Positions 24,249-32,774 of a stretch of 64,000 nucleotides of DNA are shown here, one piece after another. The notes beneath the pieces are model-generated. The model was not told the origin of the DNA and did not search any database. It worked only from the letters and a program-made list of their open reading frames with translations. Within the stretch, counting starts at the first letter, position 1. Every line of letters starts with the position of its first letter. Source of the stretch: an uncultured Collinsella sp. (GTDB taxonomy: Bacteria > Actinomycetota > Coriobacteriia > Coriobacteriales > Coriobacteriaceae); assembly GCA_937989875.1 (NCBI GenBank), contig CALKBO010000018.1, positions 1 through 64,000 on the forward strand, read 5' to 3'. The translations under genes were made by a program, and so were the position numbers.

Positions 24249-24335
24249 CCCAATTGCCACGCGGGCAAATTCATCAGTAACGTTTGTCCCGCGCCACCCC
24301 TGTGCCATGTCCACCCGGATTCGAAAGCCGCACCC

Positions 24336-25145
24336 ATGATCGGAACCCGCACCTCATCGTCCTACACTCCGCACGTCGACGTCGATCCCGCTGACCGCCC
24401 GCTTATCCTGGTAGCACCACGCTGGGAAGAAGCGAAGCCCTATTTGAGCGAGACGCTCTCCCCCAACGAGGAGATTGCGAGCGTATTTGTCGACGCCATT
24501 CTTGCCGCCGGCGGTCTGCCGCTGCAGATGTCCATCACCGAGGACATTGAGGTCATCCGTCATTACGTCGATATCGCCGACGGCATCGCCATTCCCGGCG
24601 GCCCCGATGTCAATCCCAAACGTTGGGGCGATGATCGACCCTACGACCCCACCCTCTGCTGCGAGATCCGCGATAGTTTTGAGTTTAAGCTGGTCAGCGA
24701 GGTGCTCCGTGCCAAAAAGCCGCTCTTTACCACCTGCCGCGGCACGCAACTGCTCAACGTCGCCACCGGCGGCACCCTGTGCATGGACGTGCCGAGCCTG
24801 GGCGCGCGCGAGGGCCGCACGCAGTGGCGCCATACCCACGTGCTCAACGACCCCGTGCATCCTGTCGAGGTCGTGCCGGGCTCGCTGCTGGAGCGCGCGG
24901 TTGGCGGGCACAGGCTGATCCAGACCAACTCCGCACATCACTGCTGCGTCGATCGTCTGGGTAAGAGCACGCGCTTGGTCGCCAAGGCAACCGACGGTGT
25001 TCCCGAGTGCATCGAAGTCGAAGGCCAGCCGTTCTGTCTGGGTGTGCAATGGCATCCCGAGTACACCTGGCAGACGCTCGAGACCGACTTTAACCTGTGG
25101 AAGTCGTTTGTCGAGGCGGCGGCCAAGGTAAAGCAGACCCGCTAG
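24336..25145 (+). CDS. Class I glutamine-amidotransferase-like hydrolase (peptidase C26)
   Basis: A 269-residue cytoplasmic protein of the gamma-glutamyl-GABA hydrolase (PuuD-like) family. The nucleophile Cys 134 is in TTCRGTQLLNVATGG, and the His 240-Pro-Glu 242 dyad is in GVQWHPEY, giving a complete triad. An N-terminal PLILVAPRWEEA replaces the usual PxIGI start. It lies 87 bases after the amino-acid ABC operon on the same strand and is closed by a strong terminator. It may therefore cleave a gamma-glutamyl or glutamine-type compound imported by that transporter; this link is inferred. Confidence 0.82.
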   Translation: MIGTRTSSSYTPHVDVDPADRPLILVAPRWEEAKPYLSETLSPNEEIASVFVDAILAAGGLPLQMSITEDIEVIRHYVDIADGIAIPGGPDVNPKRWGDDRPYDPTLCCEIRDSFEFKLVSEVLRAKKPLFTTCRGTQLLNVATGGTLCMDVPSLGAREGRTQWRHTHVLNDPVHPVEVVPGSLLERAVGGHRLIQTNSAHHCCVDRLGKSTRLVAKATDGVPECIEVEGQPFCLGVQWHPEYTWQTLETDFNLWKSFVEAAAKVKQTR

Positions 25146-25166
25146 TTCGCGAACCGCATAACAGAT

Positions 25167-25209
25167 AAGGGCACCCCGCCGGCCACATGGTCCGACGGGG
25201 CGCCCTTTT
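25167..25209 (+). terminator. Terminator of the ABC/C26 unit
   Basis: AAGGGCACCCCGCCGG pairs with CCGACGGGGCGCCCTT (25167-25182 with 25192-25207; one mismatch), then TT. Placed between convergent genes. Confidence 0.85.
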
Positions 25210-25250
25210 GCCTATACGCGACAGGCACACAGCCCAAGGCTCGCAAGCCC

Positions 25251-25607
25251 TTACTCAGCCGCCTCGCGCAGGGCCGACATCGTAGCCGCATATTGCTGCT
25301 GCAGCGCATGCATCCCCTCGCGAGCGCCGTCAACGGCATCGGCACCACGCAGTGCTTCGGTTACCACGACCGCCGGCTCGTACAGATTATCGAATCCAAG
25401 GTTCTGGCTCACGCCCTTGAGCGTGTGCGCTGCCATAAACGCACCTTCGGCGTCTCCCGCCGCCATGGCGGCCTCCAGCTTGTCCATGCTCTCGTCATCC
25501 AAAAACTTGAGGGCAAAGCGGGCGAGCATTTCCTCGCCCATCAGCCGAGCACACGCGTCATCATAATTGGCGCCGATCTTCTCATACGCCTCACGCATGG
25601 AAATCAT
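25251..25607 (-). CDS. Histidine phosphotransfer (HPt) domain protein
   Basis: A 118-residue cytoplasmic four-helix HPt protein. The phosphorylatable His 61 is in FMAAHTLKGVSQNLGFDNLY, the canonical HxLKGxxxxxG block. RBS AAAGGAG lies ten bases before ATG 25607. It follows the REC/HD-GYP gene (24-base gap, same strand), so it probably relays phosphate to or from that receiver domain. The sensor kinase is not nearby. Confidence 0.85.
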   Translation of the reverse strand: MISMREAYEKIGANYDDACARLMGEEMLARFALKFLDDESMDKLEAAMAAGDAEGAFMAAHTLKGVSQNLGFDNLYEPAVVVTEALRGADAVDGAREGMHALQQQYAATMSALREAAE

Positions 25608-25631
25608 GGATTAAAAACTCCTTTGGTCAAA

Positions 25632-27512
25632 CTAAATCGTGGGAAACGCGACGACGTCAGCGGGGCGTGCCAACGTCTCGGCAATTTGATCTTGCACCTC
25701 GAGCAGACAATCGAGCAGCAGCGGGTTAAAGGTGCCGCACTTACCGTCCAGGATCATCTGAATTGCCTCCTTGTGCGGGATAGCGTCCTTGTACACGCGC
25801 ACGCTCGTCAGAGCATCGTACACGTCGGCCACCGAAACCACCTGTGCGGCAATGGGAATTTCGTCGCCCTTAAGGCCATCGGGATAACCCTTGCCGTCCC
25901 AGCGCTCGTGATGCCAACGCGCAATCTGGTATGCATATTCCATAAGCGCATTGCCGGCGTGATGGCTACCCAGCTCAAGCAGCATGTCGGCGCCGATTGT
26001 GGTATGCGTCTTCATAATCTCGAACTCCTCGGGCGTAAGGCGCCCGGGTTTGTTGAGAATCGCATCGTCAATCGACATCTTGCCGATATCGTGCAGCGCC
26101 GAAGCCAGGGCAATCGTGGAGCGCTCCTCATTGTCGAGGGAGATCGCGCCGCTACGCTGGACCAGACAGCCAAGCAGCAGCTCGGTCAGCTTTTCGATGT
26201 TCGTAACGTGCCTGCCGCTCTCGCCGTTGCGAAGCTCCATGACGCCAGCCATGATGTCGATGAGCATGCGACTGTTCTTGACACGCTCGTTGTACTGCTG
26301 GGACAGCAGGTTCGTCAGGCGGCGCTGCTTGGCGTATAGGCGGATGGTGTTGCTTACACGGCGGCGCACGACACGGGAGTCAAACGGGCGGTTGATATAG
26401 TCCGAGGCGCCTAGCTCGTACGCGCGCAGAACCATATCATCGGAATCTTCGCTCGAAATCATGATGACAGGCAGATTGTCACTAACCGATCGGCGCGACA
26501 GACCGGCCAGCACCTCAAAGCCGCTTATGCCCGGCATGACAATATCCAGCAGCACGAGCGACAACTCATCACCATAGCGGTCGACCATGTCGAGCGCCGT
26601 ACGACCGTTGTCGGCCTCGAGGATGCAATACTCGTCCTTGAGCATCTCGCTGCGAATGACTCGGTTCATCTCGGAGTCATCGACAATAAGTACCAAAGGC
26701 TTTTCGCTTTGGAAGGCCTCGATGGAATCGGCATCGGTCACGACCGTACCGGCTTTTGCCTTAGCGCGGCTCAGTAACTGGACAGCGCGGCCAACGCCCT
26801 CATCGACCGTCTCGCCATGAATACGAACGCCACCAACACATGCCGTCAAGCTCACGTACTCATGGCCCGGAATAATCGTGGAACGAACGGCATCGGACAC
26901 CTGATGCAGGCGACGGGTGAAGTCATCGGAGGGAATATTGGGCATGACAACCACAAACTTGTCGCAGCCATAGCGCACAAGCTCGTCAGTCGAACGGATT
27001 CCGCTGCGCATGGCTGTCGCCACGGCACCGAGCGCAAGGTCGCCGGCATGACGGCCACACGTATCGTTGAAGACCCTAAAATCATCAAGGTCGATCATCG
27101 CAACACCGGCATTCATGCGGGCGCTACGGAGCTTTTCCTCGTAATATCGGCGATTGTGCACGCTCGTCAGCACGTCGGTGTAGACAAGGTCCTCTTTTGC
27201 GGCCTCTTGCCCATCGATCGGACGCACCATCAGCAGGACATGAGGCTCGCCCTCGACCTTCAGAGGGCGCAGGCGAGCGCGGTACTCAACGCCATCGTTG
27301 AGCAGTTGCTCCGACACCTCATCGGAGTCTGCCAAGGCCTCAAGACTCGACTGACGCAGACAAGGGCAGCGATCGCCGGCGAGCAGGCAGTTAGGCTCGC
27401 TCTTAATCTGATCGGCCGACAGCAAACGTACCACGGGGTAGGTCTTCGCGACACGGGCGACCTCGGCGGCAGCTTCCTCGTCGGTTAGATTGACCTCGTG
27501 ATTATTGAGCAT
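25632..27512 (-). CDS. Degenerate GGDEF - receiver - HD-GYP signalling protein
   Basis: A 626-residue cytoplasmic protein. An N-terminal region of about 120 residues precedes a GGDEF-like domain (about 125-285), whose active-site motif near 182 reads GCDKF instead of GGDEF, so it is probably not an active diguanylate cyclase. Next is a CheY-like receiver (about 275-395: VLIVDDSEMNRVI, phospho-acceptor Asp in VLLDIVMPG). Last is an HD-GYP phosphodiesterase domain (about 405-610) with intact ALHDIGK, HH and GYPDGLKGDEIPIAAQVVSVADVYDA motifs. It likely degrades cyclic-di-GMP under phosphorylation control. The adjacent HPt gene is a probable partner. The order GGDEF-REC-HD-GYP is less common than REC-GGDEF. 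Confidence 0.85.
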   Translation of the reverse strand: MLNNHEVNLTDEEAAAEVARVAKTYPVVRLLSADQIKSEPNCLLAGDRCPCLRQSSLEALADSDEVSEQLLNDGVEYRARLRPLKVEGEPHVLLMVRPIDGQEAAKEDLVYTDVLTSVHNRRYYEEKLRSARMNAGVAMIDLDDFRVFNDTCGRHAGDLALGAVATAMRSGIRSTDELVRYGCDKFVVVMPNIPSDDFTRRLHQVSDAVRSTIIPGHEYVSLTACVGGVRIHGETVDEGVGRAVQLLSRAKAKAGTVVTDADSIEAFQSEKPLVLIVDDSEMNRVIRSEMLKDEYCILEADNGRTALDMVDRYGDELSLVLLDIVMPGISGFEVLAGLSRRSVSDNLPVIMISSEDSDDMVLRAYELGASDYINRPFDSRVVRRRVSNTIRLYAKQRRLTNLLSQQYNERVKNSRMLIDIMAGVMELRNGESGRHVTNIEKLTELLLGCLVQRSGAISLDNEERSTIALASALHDIGKMSIDDAILNKPGRLTPEEFEIMKTHTTIGADMLLELGSHHAGNALMEYAYQIARWHHERWDGKGYPDGLKGDEIPIAAQVVSVADVYDALTSVRVYKDAIPHKEAIQMILDGKCGTFNPLLLDCLLEVQDQIAETLARPADVVAFPTI

Positions 27513-27723
27513 ATGGGGCCCTTTCGATAGTTTCGCATGGTAGCGGTGGGTTCCAAATGTTACAAGGGTAACACCTTGTCGATGCAGGTAAGCACGTGAA
27601 TGCTGTTACATTTTTATGAGTTGGCAGACGGCGCGATTGAAGCCGCAGACGTGAGGTTTTGAGCACATTTGTTAACACGGCCGAAACGTTTGCGGGTGAA
27701 GTCTGCTTTGGCTATTGCGGGTG
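27513..27723. other. Intergenic region upstream of the HD-GYP gene
   Basis: About 210 bases that hold the promoter of the HD-GYP/HPt pair. A GTTACAAGGGTAAC dyad lies near 27558-27571. There is no clear gene; no terminator was recognised for the alpha/beta hydrolase side. Confidence 0.3.
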
Positions 27724-28521
27724 CTAGAGCCCCAGGATGCCACGGACAGTCTGGGCAGCCGCTCCCGGACGATCGCGCAGGCCGTTGTGCGCGCCGGGAA
27801 CCATTACGAGCGGACAGTCCAAAAGCTCAGCCCCCACCCTCGTGCCCGCCTCGCGAGGCGTGCCAATCGAGAGCTCGCCCAGGAGCACGGCGGCCACCGT
27901 TTTCGACGCACGGACGCTATCCCAATCGGGAACGCAGGTCATAGTAATCCCGTATTCGTTTGCCATGAAGCTGCGGCCGTTGCGCAGGGCATGCTTGGCT
28001 TCTGCCTCGGTTAACTTGGGGGCCTCAGGGTCCGAATCGCCGATGGCGCCCAGGAAGGCCCGTAATGCCCTGGAGACCTTTCCCGCGGCGATCATCTCGA
28101 GCAAAACCGGGGCCGCGCCCAGACCGGCACCCTCATCCGTCACGGCGGGTTCATGCAGAATCGCACGCGAGATTATGGTGGGGTTTGCACGGAGAAGCTC
28201 CAGCGTCACCAGCGTACCGGCACTGTGCGCGAGCACGTTTGCCGGAGTGCCAATATGCTCGATAACGGCCTGCAGGTCCGCGGCCTGGACGGCGAGGTCG
28301 TAGCGTCCGTCTGCAGCGTCGCCGCTCTCGCCGCAACCGCGCCGGTCGTAGGTAATGACGCGATAGTCACAGGCGAGCTCGCGGGCGATGGCGTCAAAAA
28401 AGACGCCGTCGACGCAGGCACCGTGCACGCAAACCAAGGCGGGTGCGTCGGACGATACAACCGGGCCGGCATACTCGCGGCAGGCGATCGTAGTGCCCGC
28501 ATTCTCGACCGTAAAATCCAT
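27724..28521 (-). CDS. Alpha/beta-fold hydrolase
   Basis: A 265-residue cytoplasmic hydrolase. The oxyanion-hole motif is CVHGACVDG (residues 31-39), followed by ITYDRRGCGESG. The nucleophile Ser 100 sits in AHSAG, where Ala replaces the first Gly of GxSxG, which is common in this fold. A C-terminal histidine is in VPGAHNGLRDRPG. The substrate is not predictable (ester, lactone or peptide). Monocistronic, divergent from the radical SAM gene. Confidence 0.8.
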   Translation of the reverse strand: MDFTVENAGTTIACREYAGPVVSSDAPALVCVHGACVDGVFFDAIARELACDYRVITYDRRGCGESGDAADGRYDLAVQAADLQAVIEHIGTPANVLAHSAGTLVTLELLRANPTIISRAILHEPAVTDEGAGLGAAPVLLEMIAAGKVSRALRAFLGAIGDSDPEAPKLTEAEAKHALRNGRSFMANEYGITMTCVPDWDSVRASKTVAAVLLGELSIGTPREAGTRVGAELLDCPLVMVPGAHNGLRDRPGAAAQTVRGILGL

Positions 28522-28756
28522 ACTGTGTTCCCATCGTCAACACCACCAGGCCGTGCCGGGGTGCGGCTTGGTCAGATGGCGTCATTTTGTGTGTACATGA
28601 ATGCGTCTACTGTACCCAGCTCGCACCCTTTCATGACAGGGTTTCGAAAACTCGCCCGATTGCAAGGTTTCTGCCTAAACAACAGCGCCCAAACCCGCAA
28701 CCCACATGAAGGCCGATGCTATGCTTAAGCTCAACTGTCCCAAGGAGCATATGCCT

Positions 28757-29533
28757 ATGTCTACGTTTTTAAATGCCAGCCCCATCTTTGGGCCCGTTCG
28801 CAGCCGTCGCCTGGGCCTTTCGCTCGGCGTCAACATGATGCCGGCCAGCGGCAAAATCTGCACGTTCGACTGCATTTACTGCGAGAACGGTCTCAACGCC
28901 GAGCACCCCTGCCACGAGCCGTATAACACGGCTGCCGTGGTGCTCGATGCACTCGAGGCCAAGCTGCACGAGATGGCAATCGAGGGTGAGCTGCCCGATG
29001 TAATCACGTTTGCCGGCAACGGCGAACCAACCGCCGCACCTGAGTTTCCGCAGGCCATCGCCGGTGCCATCGCGCTGCGCGACCAGCTGGCCCCAAACAC
29101 CAAGATTGCCGTGCTTTCCAACGGCACGCGCGCCGACCGTCCCCAGGTACACGATGCGCTCATGATGGTCGACGACAACATCCTCAAGCTCGATACGGTC
29201 GACCCGGCTTTTATCCAGCTGCTCGACCAGCCCGTTGGCCCCTACGATGTAGAGCACCAGATCGAAACGTTCGCGAGCTTTAACGGCCACGTCATTATCC
29301 AGACGATGTTTTTGAGCGGCGAGTACCGAGGCAAGTCTCTCGATAACACCGGCGAGGAGTACGTCGGCCCTTGGCTCGCGGCGCTCGAACGCATTCGCCC
29401 GCAGGAGGCGACTATCTACACGGTGGCGCGCGAGACACCGGTCGCCGGCCTTGCTAAAGCGGTGCCTGAGGTGCTCGACACGATTGCCGCACGCGTCCAA
29501 GCCCTCGGCATCCCCTGCCAGGTGAGCTACTAG
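28757..29533 (+). CDS. Radical SAM protein
   Basis: A 258-residue protein with the radical SAM cluster motif C35-x3-C39-x2-C42 (KICTFDCIYCENG), a glycine-rich SAM segment (TFAGNGEPTAAPEF) and VLSNGTRAD. It resembles the small group that includes elongator-3-like and MoaA-like proteins annotated only as radical SAM protein. The reaction is unknown. The ATG at 28757 was chosen because AAGGAG is nine bases upstream; the ATG two codons earlier is only three bases from it. Monocistronic, followed by an AGTTGCGGTG palindrome that can act as a terminator. Confidence 0.8.
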   Translation: MSTFLNASPIFGPVRSRRLGLSLGVNMMPASGKICTFDCIYCENGLNAEHPCHEPYNTAAVVLDALEAKLHEMAIEGELPDVITFAGNGEPTAAPEFPQAIAGAIALRDQLAPNTKIAVLSNGTRADRPQVHDALMMVDDNILKLDTVDPAFIQLLDQPVGPYDVEHQIETFASFNGHVIIQTMFLSGEYRGKSLDNTGEEYVGPWLAALERIRPQEATIYTVARETPVAGLAKAVPEVLDTIAARVQALGIPCQVSY

Positions 29534-29574
29534 CAAAACCACGCAGCAGCCAGTGCCCGCCATCCCGCCCCATC

Positions 29575-29641
29575 AGTTGCGGTGATATAGTTCCTATTTG
29601 TGCTGTTAAACCGCTTAAATCGGAACTATATCACCGCAACT
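29575..29641. repeat. AGTTGCGGTG palindrome, copy 1 of 3
   Basis: Perfect 20-bp arms (29575-29594 and 29622-29641) with a 27-nt loop, followed by TTTTAT on the plus strand. It probably also terminates the radical SAM gene. Other copies lie at 37994 and 62337. Confidence 0.85.
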
Positions 29642-29693
29642 TTTATAGACGCGTGGGTGGGCTATACTAGCTGCGGATGAAAGGAAGTTAGCC

Positions 29694-30581
29694 ATGTTTG
29701 ACAAAGGACCCGTGCCCGGCCGCAACGACGCTTGCTGGTGCGGCAGCGGCAAAAAATATAAGAAATGCCATAGCACCTTTGATGAGCGCCTCGAGCGCTT
29801 GTGGGAAGAGGGCTGGGAGGTTCTGCCCCGCACGCTCTACAAGACGCCCGCCGATATCGAGGGCATCAAGCGCTCGGCCGCCATCAACGTGGGCGTGCTC
29901 GATTACGTAGGCGAGCACATCGCCGCGGGCATGACCACCAACCAGATCGACCAGATGATCTACGACTACACCGTCGAGCACGGCGGCACGCCGGCCGACC
30001 TCAACTACGAGGGCTACCCCAAGAGTGTGTGCACCTCGATCAATGATGTGGTCTGTCACGGTATCCCCTGCGATACGGACGTGCTGCACGAGGGCGACAT
30101 TATCAACGTGGACTGCTCCACGATCCTAGACGGCTACTTTAGCGACTCGAGCCGCATGTTCTGCATCGGCGAGGTCTCTGCCGAGCGCCAGCGCCTGGTC
30201 GACGTCACCCGCGCCAGCGTGGAGGCGGGTCTGGCGGCCGTCAAGCCATGGCTACCGTTGTCCGTTATGGCCGAGGCCGTGCAAAAGACCGTCGAGGACG
30301 CCGGCTTTAGCGTGGTGCGCGAGTACGGCGGGCACGGCATCGGTAAGGAGTTCCACGAGGACCCGTTTGTGGGCTTTACCACCGAGGCACCCGATGTGGA
30401 CACCATCATGGCTCCGGGCATGGTCTTTACCATCGAGCCCATGGTCAACGCCGGAGCGCCCGACATCAAGATCAGCAAGGGCGATGGCTGGTGCGTTCGC
30501 ACCAAGGACGGTAGCGATTCGGCTCAGTGCGAGGTACAGCTCGTAGTGACCGAGAATGGCTACGAGCTGCTGAGCTGGTAG
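29694..30581 (+). CDS. map: Methionine aminopeptidase with N-terminal SEC-C zinc motif
   Basis: A 295-residue cytoplasmic type I enzyme removing the initiator methionine. An N-terminal SEC-C-like zinc motif is visible (C14-W-C16-GSGKKYKKC25-H26), as in some actinobacterial and Gram-positive MetAPs. The pita-bread fold follows, with metal ligands Asp 140 (NVDCST), Asp 151 (FSDSS), His in GGHGIGKEFHEDP, Glu in FTIEPMV and Glu in QCEVQLVV. ATG follows GGAAGTTAGCC. Monocistronic with its own terminator. Confidence 0.93.
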   Translation: MFDKGPVPGRNDACWCGSGKKYKKCHSTFDERLERLWEEGWEVLPRTLYKTPADIEGIKRSAAINVGVLDYVGEHIAAGMTTNQIDQMIYDYTVEHGGTPADLNYEGYPKSVCTSINDVVCHGIPCDTDVLHEGDIINVDCSTILDGYFSDSSRMFCIGEVSAERQRLVDVTRASVEAGLAAVKPWLPLSVMAEAVQKTVEDAGFSVVREYGGHGIGKEFHEDPFVGFTTEAPDVDTIMAPGMVFTIEPMVNAGAPDIKISKGDGWCVRTKDGSDSAQCEVQLVVTENGYELLSW

Positions 30582-30590
30582 CTGTAGATA

Positions 30591-30640
30591 CGCCGGGCTA
30601 CGCGATGGATATGCTAACCATCGCGTAGCCCGGCGTTTTA
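30591..30640 (+). terminator. Terminator of map
   Basis: A perfect 18-bp stem (30591-30608 with 30618-30635) with a 9-nt loop, followed by TTTTATTT. Confidence 0.95.
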
Positions 30641-30662
30641 TTTGAACGTTTTGCCTGATAAA

Positions 30663-30697
30663 ACCTGCCAAAATAAACCTGTCCCTTTTTGGCAGGT
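30663..30697. repeat. CCTGTCCC palindromic repeat, copy 2 of 6
   Basis: ACCTGCCAAAA (30663-30673) and TTTTGGCAGGT (30687-30697) around TAAACCTGTCCCT. It is preceded by GATAA. It ends 19 bases before the GTG start of the D-2-hydroxyacid dehydrogenase and so lies in its leader. Confidence 0.9.
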
Positions 30698-30716
30698 CGA
30701 GCGGAGAGGACTGCTT

Positions 30717-31652
30717 GTGAACATCTTGGTTTTGTTGCCCGTCAACGACCGCCATCGCGCAATTCTTGAGTCGAGCGCTCCGGGCGAGGACTTTATCTAC
30801 ACGAGCTCCGACGCCATCACGCGTGAGCAGGTCGCCAACGCCGACGTGATCTTGGGCAACATTGACCCTGCCTTGCTTACCGCATGCGAGCATCTCCAGC
30901 TGTTGCAATTGCAGACCGCCGGCTATGACGATTACTTGGCCGCCGGCACCGTGCCGGCTGAAGCCAAGCTGTCTTGCTCGATCGGCGCCTACGGTCAGGC
31001 CGTGAGCGAGCACATGTTTGCCATGGTGCTGTCTATGATGAAGCGCCTGCCCGGCTATCACGACTTGCAGCGCGAGCATCGCTGGGAGGATTTGGGGCCG
31101 GTCACCTCGCTCAAAAACGCCAACGTGCTGGTGCTGGGCGCGGGCGACATTGGCGGCCACTTTGCCACGCTCTGCCGCAGCATGGGCGCACACGTCCGCG
31201 GCATCAAGCGCCATCCGCTCGTCTACCCCATTGTGTTTGAGGATATGGACGGCATGGACGCCCTGTCTGAGCGCCTGGCCGAGGCCGATGTCGTCGCATC
31301 CTTTATGCCGAGCACGCCCGAGACCCGCGGTCTGGCGAATGCCAAGTTCTTCGCCGCGATGAAGCCGGGCGCCTTCTTTGCCAACGGCGGCCGCGGCGAT
31401 CTTGTGGTCGCCGACGACTTGGTTGTCGCTCTGGAGTCGGGACATCTCGCCGGTGCCGCGGTCGACGTCACCGACCCCGAGCCACTGCCTGCCGCAAGCC
31501 CGCTGTGGGATGCGCCCAACATGCTCATCACGCCGCACGTCTCGGGCTGGTTCCACCTGGCCGCCACGCTCAACAACGTCATCGACATCGCCGCGGAGAA
31601 TCTGCGTCACCTGCAGGCCGGCGAGACCCTGCGCTGCTGGATTGAGCACTAG
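30717..31652 (+). CDS. D-2-hydroxyacid dehydrogenase family protein
   Basis: A 311-residue NAD-dependent oxidoreductase (2-HADH fold). The cofactor site is VLVLGAGDIGGHFA (about residues 136-149). The catalytic Arg is in ANGGRGDLV, Glu in DVTDPEPLP and His in ITPHVSGWFH, all intact. The substrate is uncertain (phosphoglycerate, lactate, hydroxypyruvate or other). The GTG at 30717 is preferred because GGAGAGG lies ten bases upstream; the longer frame to 30642 would be translated through a palindromic repeat. Confidence 0.82.
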   Translation: MNILVLLPVNDRHRAILESSAPGEDFIYTSSDAITREQVANADVILGNIDPALLTACEHLQLLQLQTAGYDDYLAAGTVPAEAKLSCSIGAYGQAVSEHMFAMVLSMMKRLPGYHDLQREHRWEDLGPVTSLKNANVLVLGAGDIGGHFATLCRSMGAHVRGIKRHPLVYPIVFEDMDGMDALSERLAEADVVASFMPSTPETRGLANAKFFAAMKPGAFFANGGRGDLVVADDLVVALESGHLAGAAVDVTDPEPLPAASPLWDAPNMLITPHVSGWFHLAATLNNVIDIAAENLRHLQAGETLRCWIEH

Positions 31653-31655
31653 ATT

Positions 31656-31766
31656 GTTCCGGCGTTTTGCCAAACGCCGGAACCCCTCGACGCTGCGAGC
31701 CCCATGGGTTCCGCCGTTCTAACGAACGGCGGACCGGTCGACGCTGCGAGCCCGCCGTTTGGCCAA
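31656..31766. repeat. Chain of hairpins with a 16-bp direct repeat
   Basis: Hairpin 1 is GTTCCGGCGTTT/AAACGCCGGAAC (31656-31667 with 31672-31683), immediately after the dehydrogenase stop. The direct repeat TCGACGCTGCGAGCCC occurs at 31687 and 31738. Between the copies is hairpin 2 (GTTCCGCCGTT with its complement, about 31709-31733). A partial third motif (GCCGTTTGGC) follows. It probably ends the dehydrogenase transcript. Confidence 0.65.
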
Positions 31767-31884
31767 TCTGCCGTTCAATTTCAAAGGCGCGACCAGAAGG
31801 TCAGCGCCTTTTCATTTCACGGCACCTTGGCTCAAACGGCAGGCTCTCGCTGACTTTTGCTCAACCTGTGGGGTCTTCAAATTG

Positions 31885-32376
31885 TTAGAGCGTTGCTAAG
31901 TAATTCTTTGCGTCTTCTACGCTCATTGCTGCGACAGGCGCGTGTGAACAGAGTTTGACATCGTTGGTGACCAGTAAATCTGCTTGGGAGCGTATCGCTG
32001 CCGCAATGATTAAATCGTCTTCGTAATCGCTATGGAGATTACGCTGCTTGCTCGCCATCCATATGTCACTCAGGTCGCAGGGTACCGGCGTGGCAAGTTG
32101 CGACAACACGTCGAGGCAATCCCATGCAAGTGATGTCGCCGCCACGGCGGCATCTTGGGATAGTGAGCCATGCTCTCGCTGATACCATGCCTTATGTTCG
32201 CTTGAAATCAAATAGAACAGGTCTTTGGACGATGTCGCCGCATACAGCAAATCCACCTGCGCCGTGCATGCATCGCGTAAAAACTCAATCGCCGCCGAAC
32301 GACCACGTCGTGAGGGAATGAAGTAATCGAGCCACACGTTGGTGTCAACCAAGATGCGCTTTAGAGCCTCACTCAT
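31885..32376 (-). CDS. PIN-domain ribonuclease, probable toxin
   Basis: A 163-residue PIN-domain protein. Acidic residues expected at the metal site are visible: Asp 11 in ILVDTNVWLDYF, a mid-protein acidic cluster (SDYEDDLIIAAA) and Asp in LLVTNDVKL. VapC-type toxins cut tRNA or rRNA. It overlaps the upstream RelB/DinJ-like gene by eight bases, the classic antitoxin-first toxin-antitoxin layout. It is slightly longer than typical VapC (130-140). The toxin role is inferred from pairing. Confidence 0.8.
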   Translation of the reverse strand: MSEALKRILVDTNVWLDYFIPSRRGRSAAIEFLRDACTAQVDLLYAATSSKDLFYLISSEHKAWYQREHGSLSQDAAVAATSLAWDCLDVLSQLATPVPCDLSDIWMASKQRNLHSDYEDDLIIAAAIRSQADLLVTNDVKLCSHAPVAAMSVEDAKNYLATL

Positions 32377-32749
32377 AGAGCCAGCTCATCTCCTCGCCAT
32401 AGCGATCCGCATATGCATTCCGTTTGAGCTCTTCGTCGTCCGATGGCTGAGCCCTGACCATATCGATTCCCGACTCACGGCAAGCGGCAGCGAACAGCTT
32501 CGATCCCTGATCCATGAGCTCGAGTTTACGTTTGGCGGCCTTTTCGCGCTCGCGCTGTTCCGCCCGGGCACGACTGGGCAGCAGGATATCCTCGAGCGCA
32601 CCGGGGCGATCGGCCAGCGACGCTGCAAGCTGCCAGAGCGCTCGCACCGCTTGGCTCGGCGTCATACCGGCCCTGGAGAGAGCAGCGTCGCCGCTCCTTT
32701 TAAGATCGGCATCAAGACGTACGTTGATCTGAGCGGCTGTTGTGGTCAT
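32369..32749 (-). CDS. RelB/DinJ-like ribbon-helix-helix antitoxin
   Basis: A 126-residue protein whose N-terminus (residues 5-50, AAQINVRLDADLKRSGDAALSRAGMTPSQAVRALWQLAA) is a RelB/DinJ-type ribbon-helix-helix dimerisation and DNA-binding domain. A charged helical C-terminus follows that would wrap the toxin. It starts at ATG 32749 after AAGGAGGGG. It is coupled to the PIN gene. RelB/DinJ proteins more often pair with RelE/YafQ-type toxins, so the partner is noteworthy. Autoregulation at the promoter just upstream is expected. Confidence 0.8.
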   Translation of the reverse strand: MTTTAAQINVRLDADLKRSGDAALSRAGMTPSQAVRALWQLAASLADRPGALEDILLPSRARAEQREREKAAKRKLELMDQGSKLFAAACRESGIDMVRAQPSDDEELKRNAYADRYGEEMSWLYE

Positions 32750-32774
32750 GGCCCCTCCTTAATACTTCAGAATT

